64,000 nt of DNA from Pezicula radicicola (taxonomy: Eukaryota > Ascomycota > Leotiomycetes > Helotiales > Dermateaceae): NCBI GenBank assembly GCA_003008705.1, contig PDUO01000004.1:186001-250000 (forward strand). Direction: 5' to 3'. Position numbers and translations under genes: made by a program. How positions within the stretch are numbered: position 1 is the first letter of the stretch; every line of letters begins with the position of its first letter. This document shows, in pieces, positions 32,477-44,500 of the stretch. Under the pieces are notes generated by a model that was given only the letters and a program-made list of their open reading frames with translations, searched no databases and had not been told where the DNA came from.

Positions 32477-33043
32477 GGACAAGCCAAGCCTACCTTAGCA
32501 GGCCCATTTTCCCTGTCTCCCCTGTCAACTCCCAAGCCCACCACTCAAGATTTCGTCTAATCTTGGCCCCCTCCACTGCTCTCCCACCCCCCGGCGCCTG
32601 CAATGTTGGTCAACCTCCCCCCCTGTCTATCGAATCTCTGGTTTGCCCTTTTGTTGTCGCTCTTCCCACCACTTTTCGTCCTTTTCTTTCCTACTCCTCT
32701 CCTCACCAAGATCTCTCTTGACCAACAGTCCTTTCCGTCGTTTTTGCACAGAGCATTCCAATTCTCAACCACTCTCACTTCTCGTCATTCTTTAAACTGA
32801 GTATCTGCAACCTCTTGCGAAATCGACTTTCGCTCATTCACCCCCCAACTGTTACCCATCCCGAGTATCTTACGACCGTACATATCCAACGAAGCTACGA
32901 ACCCCTCACTCGTTAAGCACAGCATCTAAGCAATCGTCTTTTGGAATTCGGAAGCAGGAGCATTGATTGCTTGAACATTTTGCAAAAAGCATCACTACTA
33001 GATACCCTCGACCTTTCTCGAAATCCGATCTTCGATACCCAAA

Positions 33044-34397
33044 ATGCAGTTCACCACTCTGTCTTTGGCATTCTTTGCCGCCCTCGCCGTCGCTAAGCCA
33101 GAGCACCAACACTTCCACCACCGCCGTCAACTCAATGGAACCTCCAGCGCTGCAGCCGAGCAGACTACCTTGACTGTCTTCGCTACCCAGATCCGAACCG
33201 TTACTAGCTGTGCCGCGACCATCACCAACTGCCCAGCACGTGCATCTGAGTCTACCAGCGAGTTCATCGTCACCGAGACCGTTGCATTGACCACAGTAAG
33301 TTAAATCGCACTGATATCAAAAAGCGGAACATAATTTACTAACTTCGAACAGACCGTCTGCCCAGTTGCTGAGGCTGAGTCCGCCAGCTCTGCCGTTGTC
33401 TCCTCATACGCCTCAAGCGCAACAAATGTCCAAGTTGTTTCCGCAACCACCACCCCAGCCTCGTCCTCCACTGCTGCCCCAACTGTTCCTCTCTCCACCG
33501 GTGCTTCCAACACTGGTACCTCCAACAATGGTGCCTCCAACACCGAGTCCAGCGCAGCAGCTGTTACCACTGTTGGATCCGTCGTTGTCCCAGGAGAGGA
33601 GGTTGTCACCAACAGCACTCTTACCTACACTCTCGGCACTGGATCATCCACCACTGTGATCACCACCACCATCCAACACACCTCCACTGCCACATCGTAC
33701 TACGTAAGTTTTTAGCACAACTATTTAGACTAGTTGAAACCTGGCTAACAGTTTCAACCACAGACTCAGTACATCACCAAGGCTGTCTCCCCAACTGCTG
33801 CCGCCTCTGCTTCCGCCTCTAAGGCCGTCTCTAATGCCGTCTCTAGTGCCGCTGCTGAGACTGGCCCAACCACCACCCTTACTGGAACCTCTACTCAAAC
33901 CAAGACTTTGACCGTCCAGTCAGCCGGTGCTTCCGGAAGCGCATCTGCATCTGATGTTGGTGCCAAGGGAGTTGCCTCTACTGGAGCTGACTCCACCGGC
34001 GCCGCTGGATGTGCAGCTGTCACCGTCACCGTTGCTCTTTCAACTGTCACTGTGGTATGTACTTGTCCATTCCTAATTTAAAACAAATCTAATCAAGCAA
34101 CAGACTGAGACCGCTGCTGCCACTGCTACTACCACTGGCACTACCGCTGCTGTTGGAGGACAAAAGGCCGTTGCATCTGACGATTCAGCTGACTCAGCTA
34201 CCTCAGCTACCTCAACCTCTGTTGAGATTGTCTACAGCTCTGTCACCGTCCAGCCCATCCCAGTTTCCACTGGAGCTTACTACGGTAACGGAACTGTCTC
34301 CGCCGCATCTACCAAGAGCAAGTGCGCTAGCATCTTCCCCTCTTCCGGTTTCGCTACCGTCACCGGCGGAGCTCTACCAACTGGCTACAAGCACTAG
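33044..34397 (+). CDS. secreted Ser/Thr-rich cell-wall-type protein
   Basis: Four exons (33044-33295, 33353-33703, 33764-34054, 34104-34397) separated by GT-AG introns of 57, 60 and 49 nt, all phase 0, give 395 residues. A signal peptide (residues 1-17, MQFTTLSLAFFAALAVA) is followed by a His-rich, dibasic pro-segment (EHQHFHHRR) that could be a Kex2-type processing site. The rest is Ser/Thr/Ala-rich and suited to heavy O-glycosylation, with TVTS/TVTV motifs and Cys pairs (CAATITNC, TVCPV, GCAAVTV, KCASIF). Exons 2, 3 and 4 each begin with a Thr codon after a V/T-rich segment, as if a module had been repeated. No GPI signal is evident at the C terminus (TGALPTGYKH-like end). It resembles abundant fungal wall/mucin-like proteins but I cannot place it in a named family. 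Confidence 0.82.
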
Positions 34398-34966
34398 ATT
34401 ATTTCTTTCTAGTCGTTGTGCCTTCGGTTGTCGATCCCCTTAAAGCGGAAGAATCGCGCCACTTCTTGAATTATAGACTTTTACTTTGTTTCTTCTTTGG
34501 AAATTTTATCAGCACTTTTGAATTAAGCCAATTTTTCATGTCCGGTATTTGGGCCCATAGCGATGTGTTGCATATGAACCAGCTGGTATGGGGTGGAGTT
34601 CAGTAAATTTGGGGAAATCTGTTTTGTGAGGGGTTTGCTCGGAGAGACAAAAGAAGACCTAGACAAGACGAATTTGAGGTTTGTCTTCGTTGGATATCTG
34701 TTTGTTTGAATTTTCTGTACATTCCTAACGACAAATGATTTATATGTACATGCAAAGTCATTCATTCGCACTTCACCTTATCCCAGCGCAACTGTTTTCT
34801 CTGATTTAACTTACCACCTTTTGTATGATGCAAATCGTGTACGTTCTTTTTGTATATACAAGACTTCAATTCAGACGCACTAGTTGCTGCCTTTTTATAT
34901 TCTTGGGGTTATGGTGGTTGAATGTGCATGCTTCTCGAAGACTTCGATGGAGATCCCCTTGCTTGA
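34398..34966. other. 3' flank of the secreted Ser/Thr-rich gene
   Basis: Contains T-rich 3' UTR sequence. No other gene seen before the transposon-like element. Confidence 0.5.
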
Positions 34967-34969
34967 CTA

Positions 34970-35545
34970 CAGAGGTGGGATGGGTATATAATCAAAAGTC
35001 GGTGCACTGTTTTACCGTAGCCTCAGTATATTCTTAGTAAGTAAGCACTATTTTCCATTGCCATTTTAATAAAGATTGAGCTCTTCCCTCCCTCCTATTC
35101 TCTTCTTTCTAAATCACTTCTTCTCTTTCTTTTTAACAAAATAGATATACTAACTACTCCTATTTAGGAGCGGGAGGCTACTCCTATTAAGCCTGTTTCT
35201 AATAGAAGTATAGGAAGCTATACCTAAAGACTGGTTTCTTTAACTTATACAAAGTATAAGAGAGTATTGTAAGGCTGTTATTACTGTAAATAGGATGTAT
35301 ACAAAGTTCTGAATAGCTTCAATTATATTTGATTTTTATCTACTTTACCTTATAATATTTTACTGTAGCCCTGTAAGAGTCTACTACATAGTAATTTGTA
35401 TTGTAATTTTGATTACTTCTACCACTTTGAGTTCTACATATAAATCTAAAGCAGCCTTATAATGTGAGTGGCTGGTTATTTAAGTCAAGCTTGCATTTCT
35501 GTGACAAAAGCACCGACTTTTGATTATATACCCATCCCACCTCTG
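34970..35545. mobile_element. MITE with 39-bp perfect inverted ends and TA target duplication
   Basis: Sequence at 34967-35005 (CTACAGAGGTGGGATGGGTA onward) is the exact reverse complement of 35510-35548. Taking TA as the duplicated target (34968-34969 and 35546-35547), the element starts CAGAGGTGGG, ends CCCACCTCTG and is 576 bp long. The interior is AT-rich and has no transposase frame. TA duplication with long terminal repeats suggests a non-autonomous derivative of a Tc1/mariner-type family such as the fungal Fot1/pogo group. Identical arms indicate recent mobility. It sits about 570 bp beyond the stop of the secreted-protein gene. Confidence 0.85.
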
Positions 35546-35548
35546 TAG

Positions 35549-37413
35549 GTCGTCGTTTCTTGATGCTCGTATACGGTAGGAAATATAGATAAGATCTTAC
35601 TTATGTACGGGGTATAAATTTAGTGATATGACGCATTATTACCTCCGTAGTGATTGATCTCCCGCAGTACATAATTACTCGAGTATGACGATCATGATCT
35701 TCCTCTAGTCACACCATTAACACTACTGAATAGAAGACGAGGGTTATTACTATTTACACTTAAATGTTGGTACTATTAGTAGTACCTACTATCTTACTTG
35801 AAGTCTCTATCTATCTGTGTTAGTCTAATTCCAAAATGCTGCACCGCTGCGATGCCATAGCTTTCGAGCCTTCCTTTACAAGCAAAGCAATGACGTTTCA
35901 AGTACCTGTACCTGGCTTGTACTTTGTACCTTTCATCTTTTCAAGTTTTTCTAATTGATCAGTGATCAGCGTTCTCCTGAAATGTGATTCTCCTGAAATA
36001 TCAGCTCACGTAAACGCTGAAGCCATTGGAATGAAAACTCCTTTTTTTTCCATTGTTACCCTTTTTGTACACCGCCGCCTATCCCCGTGAATACAAATAC
36101 AAATACAAATACGCCCTCTCCCTCCCCTATACATATTTATTAGATGGACGGGAGGTTTCTGATTATAATTTTATGGTTTGGAGTAGGGGCGGGGGCTGGT
36201 GGAGGGAGGGAGGATAAAATTTTGATAATGAATGTGTATGTCCTGAATGAGAAAGTGAGAAATGTTAGGCCTGTATGAAACGGGGATCCGGTTTGGTGGG
36301 TACGTGTATGCTGCTAGGTATTTGTTTCTGTTGTTGTAAATTTACCCCGTAGTTGAGATCTGGTAGGGATCGTAGGGTAGGGAACTCGGGACGATCTTAC
36401 ATTGTTTGGGTGATCTTCATGGTCTAGGTTGTTTTTCTTTGTTCTGGATGGGGTTCGAGAACGTTTTTTTATTTTTATTTTTTTGTATGGAAAGGTATGG
36501 TACTGTTCTTTGTATGGAGTGGAGAGAGTGGTTTTGATGAAAACGGAAGGGTGGGATTGTGGATGGATGGTGGTGTAGGTTGTTGGAGGCTGTTGTTGGA
36601 TGCCATGTGGTGGCGCTGTGGCGGACTTACCTACTGTAGGTGCACTAGTTAGTTCATACCTTTAGGGTTATTAGCTCACACGTTCGCAAGTTCACGGTTG
36701 GCTTGTCCGGCTTATGTCATGTTTTGGAAATAAGACATCGTTAACCTCAAAGGTTTACCTGGAACACAGCTTATACCGGTAGCTCGTGAAGCTTTGGATG
36801 TTTTGTTACAGCTTGATGTATTGTGTCTGATCACTGGATTCGTGGATGTGATGTTACTGCAATAGGAGATATTTCTTTTGTTCTTTCTTCTTTTCTCTTC
36901 TAGAATGGAGGCGAATCTGTATGTAGAGAGAGAGGCAAACTTATGCGGATTCAAACTTCTTATTGCAGCATCGGATTCTGGTTCCTTCCTTTGTTCTAAT
37001 TGTGATCTGTAAGCGGGTTAGCGCTGTACGGTACGGAGATCACAAGCGAGAAATAGAGCTTCCTCGCTCCTGTCACACCAAACCGCATCAGATCTTGGAA
37101 AGGAGGAAACCCTGACGCACGCGACGATTCATACGGAGTACGAAAGTACCTACAACCCTACAACAAGGGCCCAGCCTCCCCAATTTCTTCCTTTCTTTCC
37201 CTCACTTCACTTCTCCAATAAATCACTGAGAGATCATGCGTCTTGGTTGATTGAAATATATTCGTTACTGCCTTCCTTCATCCTTTATGCGAGACATCAG
37301 GTACAGACGGCGACTTTCGTCAGAGATCATCACCCGAACCTCTTTATCACGCAAGACTCAACCCCCCACCACCCCTCCATCCATCACAAAGGACAACCAA
37401 CACAGCATCACTC
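35549..37413. other. intergenic, upstream of the Tcp11/SOK1 gene
   Basis: No gene seen. Contains an (ATACAA)n tract at 36091-36112 and a long G/T-rich stretch at 36180-36560. The last 200 bp are C/T-rich like a fungal leader. Confidence 0.5.
36091..36112. repeat. (ATACAA)n microsatellite
   Basis: Three and a half tandem copies of ATACAA, 1.3 kb upstream of the Tcp11/SOK1 gene. Confidence 0.8.
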
Positions 37414-40400
37414 ATGATGCGACGAACGCCGGAGGATCTGAGCGATCCTGATCGCAACCTCGCCGAGTCCAGCAATCCCGTTCCCGAAATCCCAGAAGAC
37501 CACGACCTCGATCTCATCAACGAAGAGAACGAGAACAGGATACATACTCCACCGCCACGCATTGCAGCCCGGTTCTATCGACCCACGAACAACCGCCGCA
37601 AGTCATCTGCTGCCTCTTCCCGTCGCAACTCGATCTCCTCTGCGCATTCCCATCAGTCGCATGCCTCCGCTCGCCATGCCGGGGGCCCGCAAAGCAATTA
37701 CATTGCGCAGCATCTGCGTCGTGCTTCTATAATCGAGGACCGCAAGGCGAGATTGGCGGACCGGGCGGCACATGCGGAGAAGGTGCGTTTGCGAGCTGCG
37801 CTTGCCAAGGCTGCGCCGAGGAGTACGACGAATTCGGAGGAGAGGGCTTTGGCTGCGCAGCAAGCCAGGGAGAGTAAACTGGCCGAGATTGTGGCGAGTT
37901 GTGCGGAGGAGGTGAAGCGGGCGAAGGGCATTGCGGAGAGTATGAAGGAGAAGCGTGAGCTGGAAGGGAAGAAATTGAGGAGGGAGATGGAGGAGAAACT
38001 TGCTGAGGCGGAGAGGAGGAGGGGTGAGATTTTGAGTAGGCAGAATGTCAAGAGAGGACGGTCGATAAGTCAGCTTAGGAAGAGTCCTTCTCCCACGCAC
38101 GATGTACAGGAGACAATTAGTGAGCCTACTGCTGCAACCAGGATACAACAGAAGTGGAGAGTACACAGAAGATGGAAGGCATTGAAGGAGTTCTCGGACC
38201 TTGGCCTTACTATCGATGGGGTGCGAGAAACATCTTTCGAGGAAGTGGTTGAGTTGCTGGCCCGTGAAAATGTCTTGCTCGGTACGGCCCACATCTTGAG
38301 GATATGCGGACTCAAGGAAGGAGAGAGTGGTTCTGTCAACGAGATGACTGCAGTCCGAACTTTCCTCAGTGCTTTCCTCATCCTCGGCCACCCTACCCAA
38401 GTTCTTAGCAGTAAAGGTGACAATGGGGATCAGGAGCAGGTGGGAGTATCGGCACCAATGCGCCGGGATGATTTGGCTAATCCGCAGTTGCAGGATCTGG
38501 TTGCGAAAGCACGAGATTTACTTATTTCCTTTGAGAACGTCTTGTCACGTCTAACTGCGGCGAATAACTATACACCACCTCCTGTTCAGTTGTCTACGCT
38601 GTCTGAAGCATATGCTACTTTCTTCAATGCTTTTATTGCTTGGAAGGCTAGGGACTCCAGCACGCTTATTGATATGATGGTTCTTCAGTTCGTAGAGCTT
38701 GACTCGATATGGCAGACCGTCAAGGATAGCACTGAGGAAGCTGTCACGGACTCATACAGAGATGGTATCAGGGAGAATCAGCTCAAGTTAATGGTCAGGA
38801 TCAAGAGGCTTGCTGGTGCTACTCAGGGAAAGCGCCTTATCACCAACGCTATCAGAGAAGCTCGGAAAGCGAGGGCATCAAAGAAACCAGCTGGTGATTC
38901 GAGACCAAGAGCGGCGGAATCTGTTACATCTGAGACGCCAGCACTTACGGATCTCGCTGTGTCTGAGACTGCTGTCTCATCTCACTTGCAGACCCTCACT
39001 CCACCTGCGACTCCTCAGCGGGAGCGTACACGCTCACATGCTGATGATCTGAGAGCGGTCCGTTCCATCCTACCTGATAATCGGACTGTTGTTCACGAGC
39101 TTGCCATGAACCGGGAATATCGTATAGAGACGGATGACTGCCTTGAGCTTGAACAGCGAGCAGTGGTTAGTCGGCTTATTTTCGATTCGATGAGACAGCA
39201 AGTATCAGCTGGAAATAGTGATGAATGGGTTCTTGCAATGGCCGACAACGTCAAAGGGAAACTACAACATCTTTTGAAGCCTGGCAATTCCATGCACACT
39301 CTCATTGGAGAAGCGCTTGATACTGATGTCGTAGCAAGAGAGCTGCATAATGGTAATTTCTCATATGAGAAGTTCTTTTCTTTCATGGCTTCCATTCTTC
39401 CTCGCCTTTGCGCTCCATTCCGAGATGCCGAGGTCAAAGATCTGGTTGATAATCATCTGCAGACTGGTGATGTTGTCGATCGGCTACAGGCTTTGATGGG
39501 CTTCATCGACTTAATGCAGCTCGACTACGCAAATTTCATGCTGCAGCAATCGGCACCTGAACTCATCAAGCATGCTATCAGCTATGAGACAAAGCATTTT
39601 GCCGAGATCATGGACGACACTGGCAACAACCTCTCTGCAACGGAGTCTGCCTGGAGAGAAGCCAGAACAAAGGTTGTTGCTGAAGCAGATCGTCGAGATC
39701 CAGAACAGATCCATCTTACAAGAACACGTCCAACGCCAGACAAAATATATGCGCAGATGCTGGTGGATATCTTCACTTCCATCACTCCCTCCGTTCCAAT
39801 ACCTGAGACCCTCCGGCTAGACGCCAAGCGCATTACTCGTATCCGCTCTGAGATCCTGCGTATCGTAACCACTGGAGCCATCATTCTTCAAAGCAAGAAT
39901 CTCCTTAAGCGGGACATCCGCAGCCAGTGGAAGACCGAAGCTACCCGTATCTTCTCTGTGCTAGAAAACGCAAAGACAGTCGACTCTGCAGTACAAGGCA
40001 TCCAAGCCGCTCTCGAAAGCTCCCGCAGCATGCCCGCAGCCACAAAATCCCACATCCGTGACCTCGTAACGCGAATCATCACTGCATCTTTCTCGGTCTC
40101 TTCTTCGGAGTCTTCGGAGCTGAGAGACCCGGTCATGAGACTACTACTCACACGCTTGAGAGGCCATATGATGGGTCGTCTTGCGGCTGCTACGACGAAG
40201 GATAAGGTCAAAGCTACCAGTACCGCATCCGAAAGTCTTTCTACGCTTGGCTTGCCAGAGTTTGTCCAGAAGGTTGGTGGGTTAGTTGAGGAGGTTCAGA
40301 GGGTGGGACGGTTGGACCGAGAGAGTCATGGAGGGTGGTATGAGATGCTTAGTAAGGGAGTTGAGGAGAGTGATCCTCGAGGTGGTGTTGTGGGTGTGGG

Positions 40401-40425
40401 CCTTACAGGGCCTTCACGTTCGTGA
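37414..40425 (+). CDS. SOK1: Tcp11 domain protein (SOK1 homologue)
   Basis: An intronless frame of 1003 residues. The first 100 residues are Ser/Arg-rich and disordered. A highly charged helical/coiled-coil segment spans about 105-215. An IQ-like calmodulin-binding motif, AATRIQQKWRVHRRWK, lies at 241-256. From about residue 560 the Tcp11 domain begins with VHELAMNREYRIE, and continues with MHTLIGEALDTDVVARELHN and GFIDLMQLDYANFMLQQS. Architecture and length fit fungal Sok1. In yeast, SOK1 overexpression rescues loss of cAMP-dependent protein kinase. Mouse Tcp11 is linked to sperm cAMP signalling. The start is one of two adjacent ATG codons. Synonymous sites are C-rich near the start and G/T-rich at the end. 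Confidence 0.92.
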   Translation: MMRRTPEDLSDPDRNLAESSNPVPEIPEDHDLDLINEENENRIHTPPPRIAARFYRPTNNRRKSSAASSRRNSISSAHSHQSHASARHAGGPQSNYIAQHLRRASIIEDRKARLADRAAHAEKVRLRAALAKAAPRSTTNSEERALAAQQARESKLAEIVASCAEEVKRAKGIAESMKEKRELEGKKLRREMEEKLAEAERRRGEILSRQNVKRGRSISQLRKSPSPTHDVQETISEPTAATRIQQKWRVHRRWKALKEFSDLGLTIDGVRETSFEEVVELLARENVLLGTAHILRICGLKEGESGSVNEMTAVRTFLSAFLILGHPTQVLSSKGDNGDQEQVGVSAPMRRDDLANPQLQDLVAKARDLLISFENVLSRLTAANNYTPPPVQLSTLSEAYATFFNAFIAWKARDSSTLIDMMVLQFVELDSIWQTVKDSTEEAVTDSYRDGIRENQLKLMVRIKRLAGATQGKRLITNAIREARKARASKKPAGDSRPRAAESVTSETPALTDLAVSETAVSSHLQTLTPPATPQRERTRSHADDLRAVRSILPDNRTVVHELAMNREYRIETDDCLELEQRAVVSRLIFDSMRQQVSAGNSDEWVLAMADNVKGKLQHLLKPGNSMHTLIGEALDTDVVARELHNGNFSYEKFFSFMASILPRLCAPFRDAEVKDLVDNHLQTGDVVDRLQALMGFIDLMQLDYANFMLQQSAPELIKHAISYETKHFAEIMDDTGNNLSATESAWREARTKVVAEADRRDPEQIHLTRTRPTPDKIYAQMLVDIFTSITPSVPIPETLRLDAKRITRIRSEILRIVTTGAIILQSKNLLKRDIRSQWKTEATRIFSVLENAKTVDSAVQGIQAALESSRSMPAATKSHIRDLVTRIITASFSVSSSESSELRDPVMRLLLTRLRGHMMGRLAAATTKDKVKATSTASESLSTLGLPEFVQKVGGLVEEVQRVGRLDRESHGGWYEMLSKGVEESDPRGGVVGVGLTGPSRS

Positions 40426-42037
40426 TTACTAGCGATGAAATTTGAGGGGTACTATTATTTGGATGGCGTTTATGGCATGGGATTCATGACAGGCATGGGA
40501 CGAAGGCGTTTGGATATGGGAATCATATTTTGCCAACGGGTTTGCGGGTTTAGCGTTTGGCCTGGTGTGGTTTGGGACGAACACATCACAGGGAGAGAGC
40601 ACAACGGCTTTGCATGCTTGAGGTAATGACTTATGATGATTATACGATGTTTTTTTGAGCGAGAACTGGTGATCTGGTGATCTGCCCGGTAATATGGCAG
40701 TTTGGGTGATGGTGGGATGGGTTGATGGTGCAGTGGATTGTGGATGGGGATTCGGGAACTTTGATAGCTTTGGTAGCTTTTCTAGCTTGCGTGCGCCTTC
40801 TTTTATAGGGATTACAATTTTATGTTCCAATTCTGTGTTCCAATTTTATGGTTTGTTTGTTGAAGAGAATACTACATGCAGTGCAAGAACTTCATTCCGT
40901 AGTATACTTGAGGTTTGAGTGGTATCATAGGTTCAAGTGTTTTGTTTACAGAAGGAAGCCTTGTAACTACCTAACGTCGCAGACTCAAACTTCCCTGCCT
41001 TTTACTCCTCGGAGGCGCTTATATTCCTCTACTATACGCAAAAACAAGCTCTTATAAATGGTGAGAAGGTACAACGAATTATAAAATTAGATGATTTTAA
41101 GGAAGAACGGTAAATCATCTACAGCGAAGTGAGTTTCTACTAAGTTATAGTTTAATATTCTTCCAATCAATCTTGACAAGCGACATCGAATATGCGTTAA
41201 CCGAGGAGGGTATGTATACTTTCGTAGCTCGTCACAAAGAATACCCTGATTTTCGCACTTTCTACGATTTTATCTAACTATATATTGCCTTGCGTTGTGA
41301 TATTTCTTAACCTCACACGGGGATGGCTTGGATAGCATAGTTATTGGTATATCTTACGATACGTTGGAAAGTGTTAAGTGTATATAATACTTACGTCTCG
41401 GTTGCCTGACATCACAACTTTAATGACAAGACTCCCTCTAATGGCATGTTTAACATCCACATTTCCTTCAAGTGAAATTTTTAACTTAAAAGAAGTAATT
41501 CTACGAATCCAGCTCCTTCACTATATAAATATCCTAGAGTCCTCGATATCGGCATGTCTTATCGCCGGTCTCGAACCATAACGACCAGGATTACAACAAG
41601 TCTGTTGGGAGTGGTGCTGTGTGCTGCTATACATGCGGCGGCCGTGTAGGAATGTCACTGCAAGCCCTTCAAGGGTTCAAAGGGCATTTACCATAGACAG
41701 AAAACGTCACCAAGTCCACCCCTCAATGGCTTTCTCTTATCATTATTCGCTTTTGCCTACGATTTTGCATTTCCATCATAAGTATGCGCACCCGCACATA
41801 CCTAATAATCAAGTAAAATCGAGTAAGAAATCACCCGAGTGTGCGAAAAATCAGTCAAGTTTATGCATGTGTTCTTGTCATAAATATATGATGCTTGTCC
41901 TGGACTTTTCCCGGAACTTCCCTCTGCTTCAACCCACCTTACTTCTCTCTTCTTTCAGCAGTTGTTAATGATACACTCATGTGTAATTCTTGAGAGATAT
42001 CTAAAGATTTGATTACCTTATATTTAGAAGAGAAAAA
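40426..42037. other. intergenic, no gene seen
   Basis: Between the tandem Tcp11/SOK1 and MFS genes. Small open frames only; AT-rich from about 41050 to the MFS start. Confidence 0.5.
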
Positions 42038-44012
42038 ATGGCTCCTCCAAAGAAGCCTGTTGAAGAATACAACACTGGTTCGAATTCCTCTGAGACTATT
42101 GCTGAACAGCAGGAACCACTTATCGTCAACGGCGATGTGGAAGCTCATGCTCGTGTTGCCGAAACAAAAGCCTCTTATATGAGCTTGCCTAAGAAAGGTC
42201 AACTTGCTTTGCTATGTATTGCTAGAATGGCTGATCCTTTGGCTGCTACCTCGATCCAGGTAAAATACTTCCACCCCACCCCCTCCCAATCCAATAGGTA
42301 CTTGGGAGATGTATGTTAATACCTATATATATTTTAGACATATATGTTCTACCAACTTAAATTCTTCGATCCTTCGGCTTCGGATGCCCTTATTTCTACA
42401 CAGGCTGGTATAATTGTTGGAGCGAAGACGGCTGCGCAGGTTTGTACGGGAATGTTATGGGGAAGACTTGCGGATTCGGAATGGGGTGGGAGGAAGGTTG
42501 TTCTTATGATTGGATTACTTAGCTCCGGTATACTACTCTATCACTCTGACGAAAACTATTTGTTGCTATTATGAGAAATAACAATTAACTAATATATCCT
42601 GTAGGACTTGCTTGTGTTGGATATGGATTTTCTCAGACTTTTACATCTGCTGTTTGTTGGCAGGTTTTTGGTGGTGCTATGAGTAGTAATGTTGGGATTA
42701 CGAGATGTGTGGTTGCTGAATTGAATCCGGAGAAACGGTTAGTTGGTAACTTCTATTATGTTATGTTGTTAGTTTTTTTATATCTGGCTGACACTTATTT
42801 AGCTATCGTACTCGAGCTTTACTTCTACTGCCTCTTTTTGCCAGTGCAGGTATGCTTATTGGACCACTTATTGGTGGTTTATTAAGTTCTGTTGGTAAAG
42901 ACTCGGCAATAGGAGCATATCCATATGCACCACCCAATCTCTTCGTAGCAGGAATTTACGGCATCGCAGCAACAGGAGTATTCTTCGGAATGGACGAGAC
43001 ACTTGAAAGTCTACACCAAGACGGATCTTTCATCCATCGCATCTGGAAGAAATTCAAGCAAATATATCCCAATTTTAAAAACAACCGACAGCAGTATTCT
43101 CAACATGATTATTCACCTATCGATCCCAACTCACCGGCTCCGAGTCCAGTTGTTGAACTATCGGATGGACAAGCGAGGAACCTACCACACGCATCTCATT
43201 TCATACCAAAACGAAAAGCCAAAAAGCTACCATTCTACCGTATCTGGACTTTCAATGTACTTTGTACCATGCTTGCCCATTTTATCATAGCAGGACATCT
43301 AGCAACATTTATCAATCTCTGGGCAATCTTCCTCAGTACACCAGTCGGAGCAGAAGAAGCACAACATCCACCCTTCAAATTCGATGGAGGACTAGGTATG
43401 CAACCAAAACAAGTCGGATTTGCCATGTCTGCCTTAGGTGCTATTGGTGTAGTACTACAATTAGTTATTTATCCTCGACTTAATGATCGATTTGGAACTA
43501 TTAAGATTTGGAGAGCTGCACTTTTTATTTTCCCAATCGTTTATATTCTAGCACCTTTTGTCTCGCTTGTTACATCTGTTAACTCTTCAGCGGTTGAGAA
43601 TAATACTCTTGTTTGGTTAGCTATGTCATTCGTACTTATTCTTTTTGTAATCGGTCGTACGGGTGTGACTCCTGCTACAACATTACTTATTAATGATTGT
43701 ACACCTCATCCTTCTGTTCGTGGTACTATTCATACGGCTGGTACCGTTATTGGAAATCTTAGTCGCTCTTTGTTTCCTATTGTTGCTTTTGCGGTTTTTG
43801 GGAGGGGGTTGCTGGTTGGGGTTGTTGGGTTGGGGTTTTGGTTTGTTGCTGGTTTGGCGGGGTTGGCTTGTGTGGCTAGTTTTTGGGTTACTGAGGGGAG
43901 TAATGGGAAGGAAATTGATTTGGAGGAGGAGGAGGATGAGGATGAGGATGAGGATGTGGATGGTGAGGTTGTGAATGGTGGTGGTGATAGGATGGTTAAG
44001 CATAATAAGTGA
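42038..44012 (+). CDS. MFS transporter
   Basis: Four exons (42038-42259, 42338-42527, 42605-42737, 42803-44012) with GT-AG introns of 78, 77 and 65 nt give 584 residues. Helix 1 (QLALLCIARMADPLAATS) is followed by the MFS motif A between helices 2 and 3, WGRLADSEWGGRKVVLM. CWQVFGGAMSSNVGITRCVVAELNPEKRYRTRA is the typical helix 4 to 5 region, and GMLIGPLIGGLL is in helix 5. A long cytoplasmic loop (about residues 240-310) is polar. The C-terminal half has six more hydrophobic segments, including VTPATTLLINDCTPHPSVRG. The tail is a run of Glu/Asp. This layout resembles the fungal MFS group related to yeast YCR023C and plant zinc-induced facilitator-like carriers; the substrate is unknown. The exon 3-4 junction restores Arg (CG plus C), supporting the model. 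Codon use becomes strongly G/T-rich over the last 250 bp. Confidence 0.9.
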
Positions 44013-44500
44013 ATACTTGTTAGTGGTATGGCTTTGCGATCGAAACGTGGCGAGTTTGTGTTGAGATGATTCTCGACAGTTGAGGCATTTTTAGGGAGTC
44101 TGAAATGACGAAAAGTAGGAATCGGATCTTAATTAGCTAGGTACATAAACAATTATTATTTTACGAAAGTTTCTAGGAATCACTTCTGATATGGGAGCTT
44201 ATATTTTGGTAAGTGATTTAGCGATTCTTTTCTCTACATTTTTGTGCTACTACTGTTTCATTTATCATAGGGCATGGAGAGCCAATTGTAGGTAATGGTA
44301 CTAGTGTTTCAACTCTTTACAACATTCACTTATAGAAAATTCAAGGAAAATATAAAACTTACAACTTCTGGAATAAAAAAACTTACCTTTTTAATTTAAC
44401 GATAACTTTACCTTCCTAAATCAAAAACAGAAAACCTCCGAAGCAAAAAAAACGAAAGGAATGTCTTCTTGCCACCAAGAAGATGCGAGTGGATAGACGT
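44013..44500. other. convergent 3' intergenic region
   Basis: Lies between the 3' ends of the MFS and RING genes. AT-rich with A-runs, no gene seen. Confidence 0.5.

Larger units (their letters stand above)
28421..33043. other. long gene-poor region
   Basis: 4.6 kb without a convincing gene. It starts with diverged repeats (28.7-29.2 kb, listed separately), continues through AT-rich DNA to about 29.6 kb, then mixed composition. Open frames (30580-30834, 31334-31747, 31763-32090 and others) have no domain content. The last 700 bp are pyrimidine-rich and look like the promoter and leader of the secreted protein at 33044. Confidence 0.5.

Noticed and set aside
37603..38400. 265-codon minus-strand frame
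   Set aside because: Shadow of the Tcp11/SOK1 gene; Leu/Arg-rich translation of its coiled-coil region.
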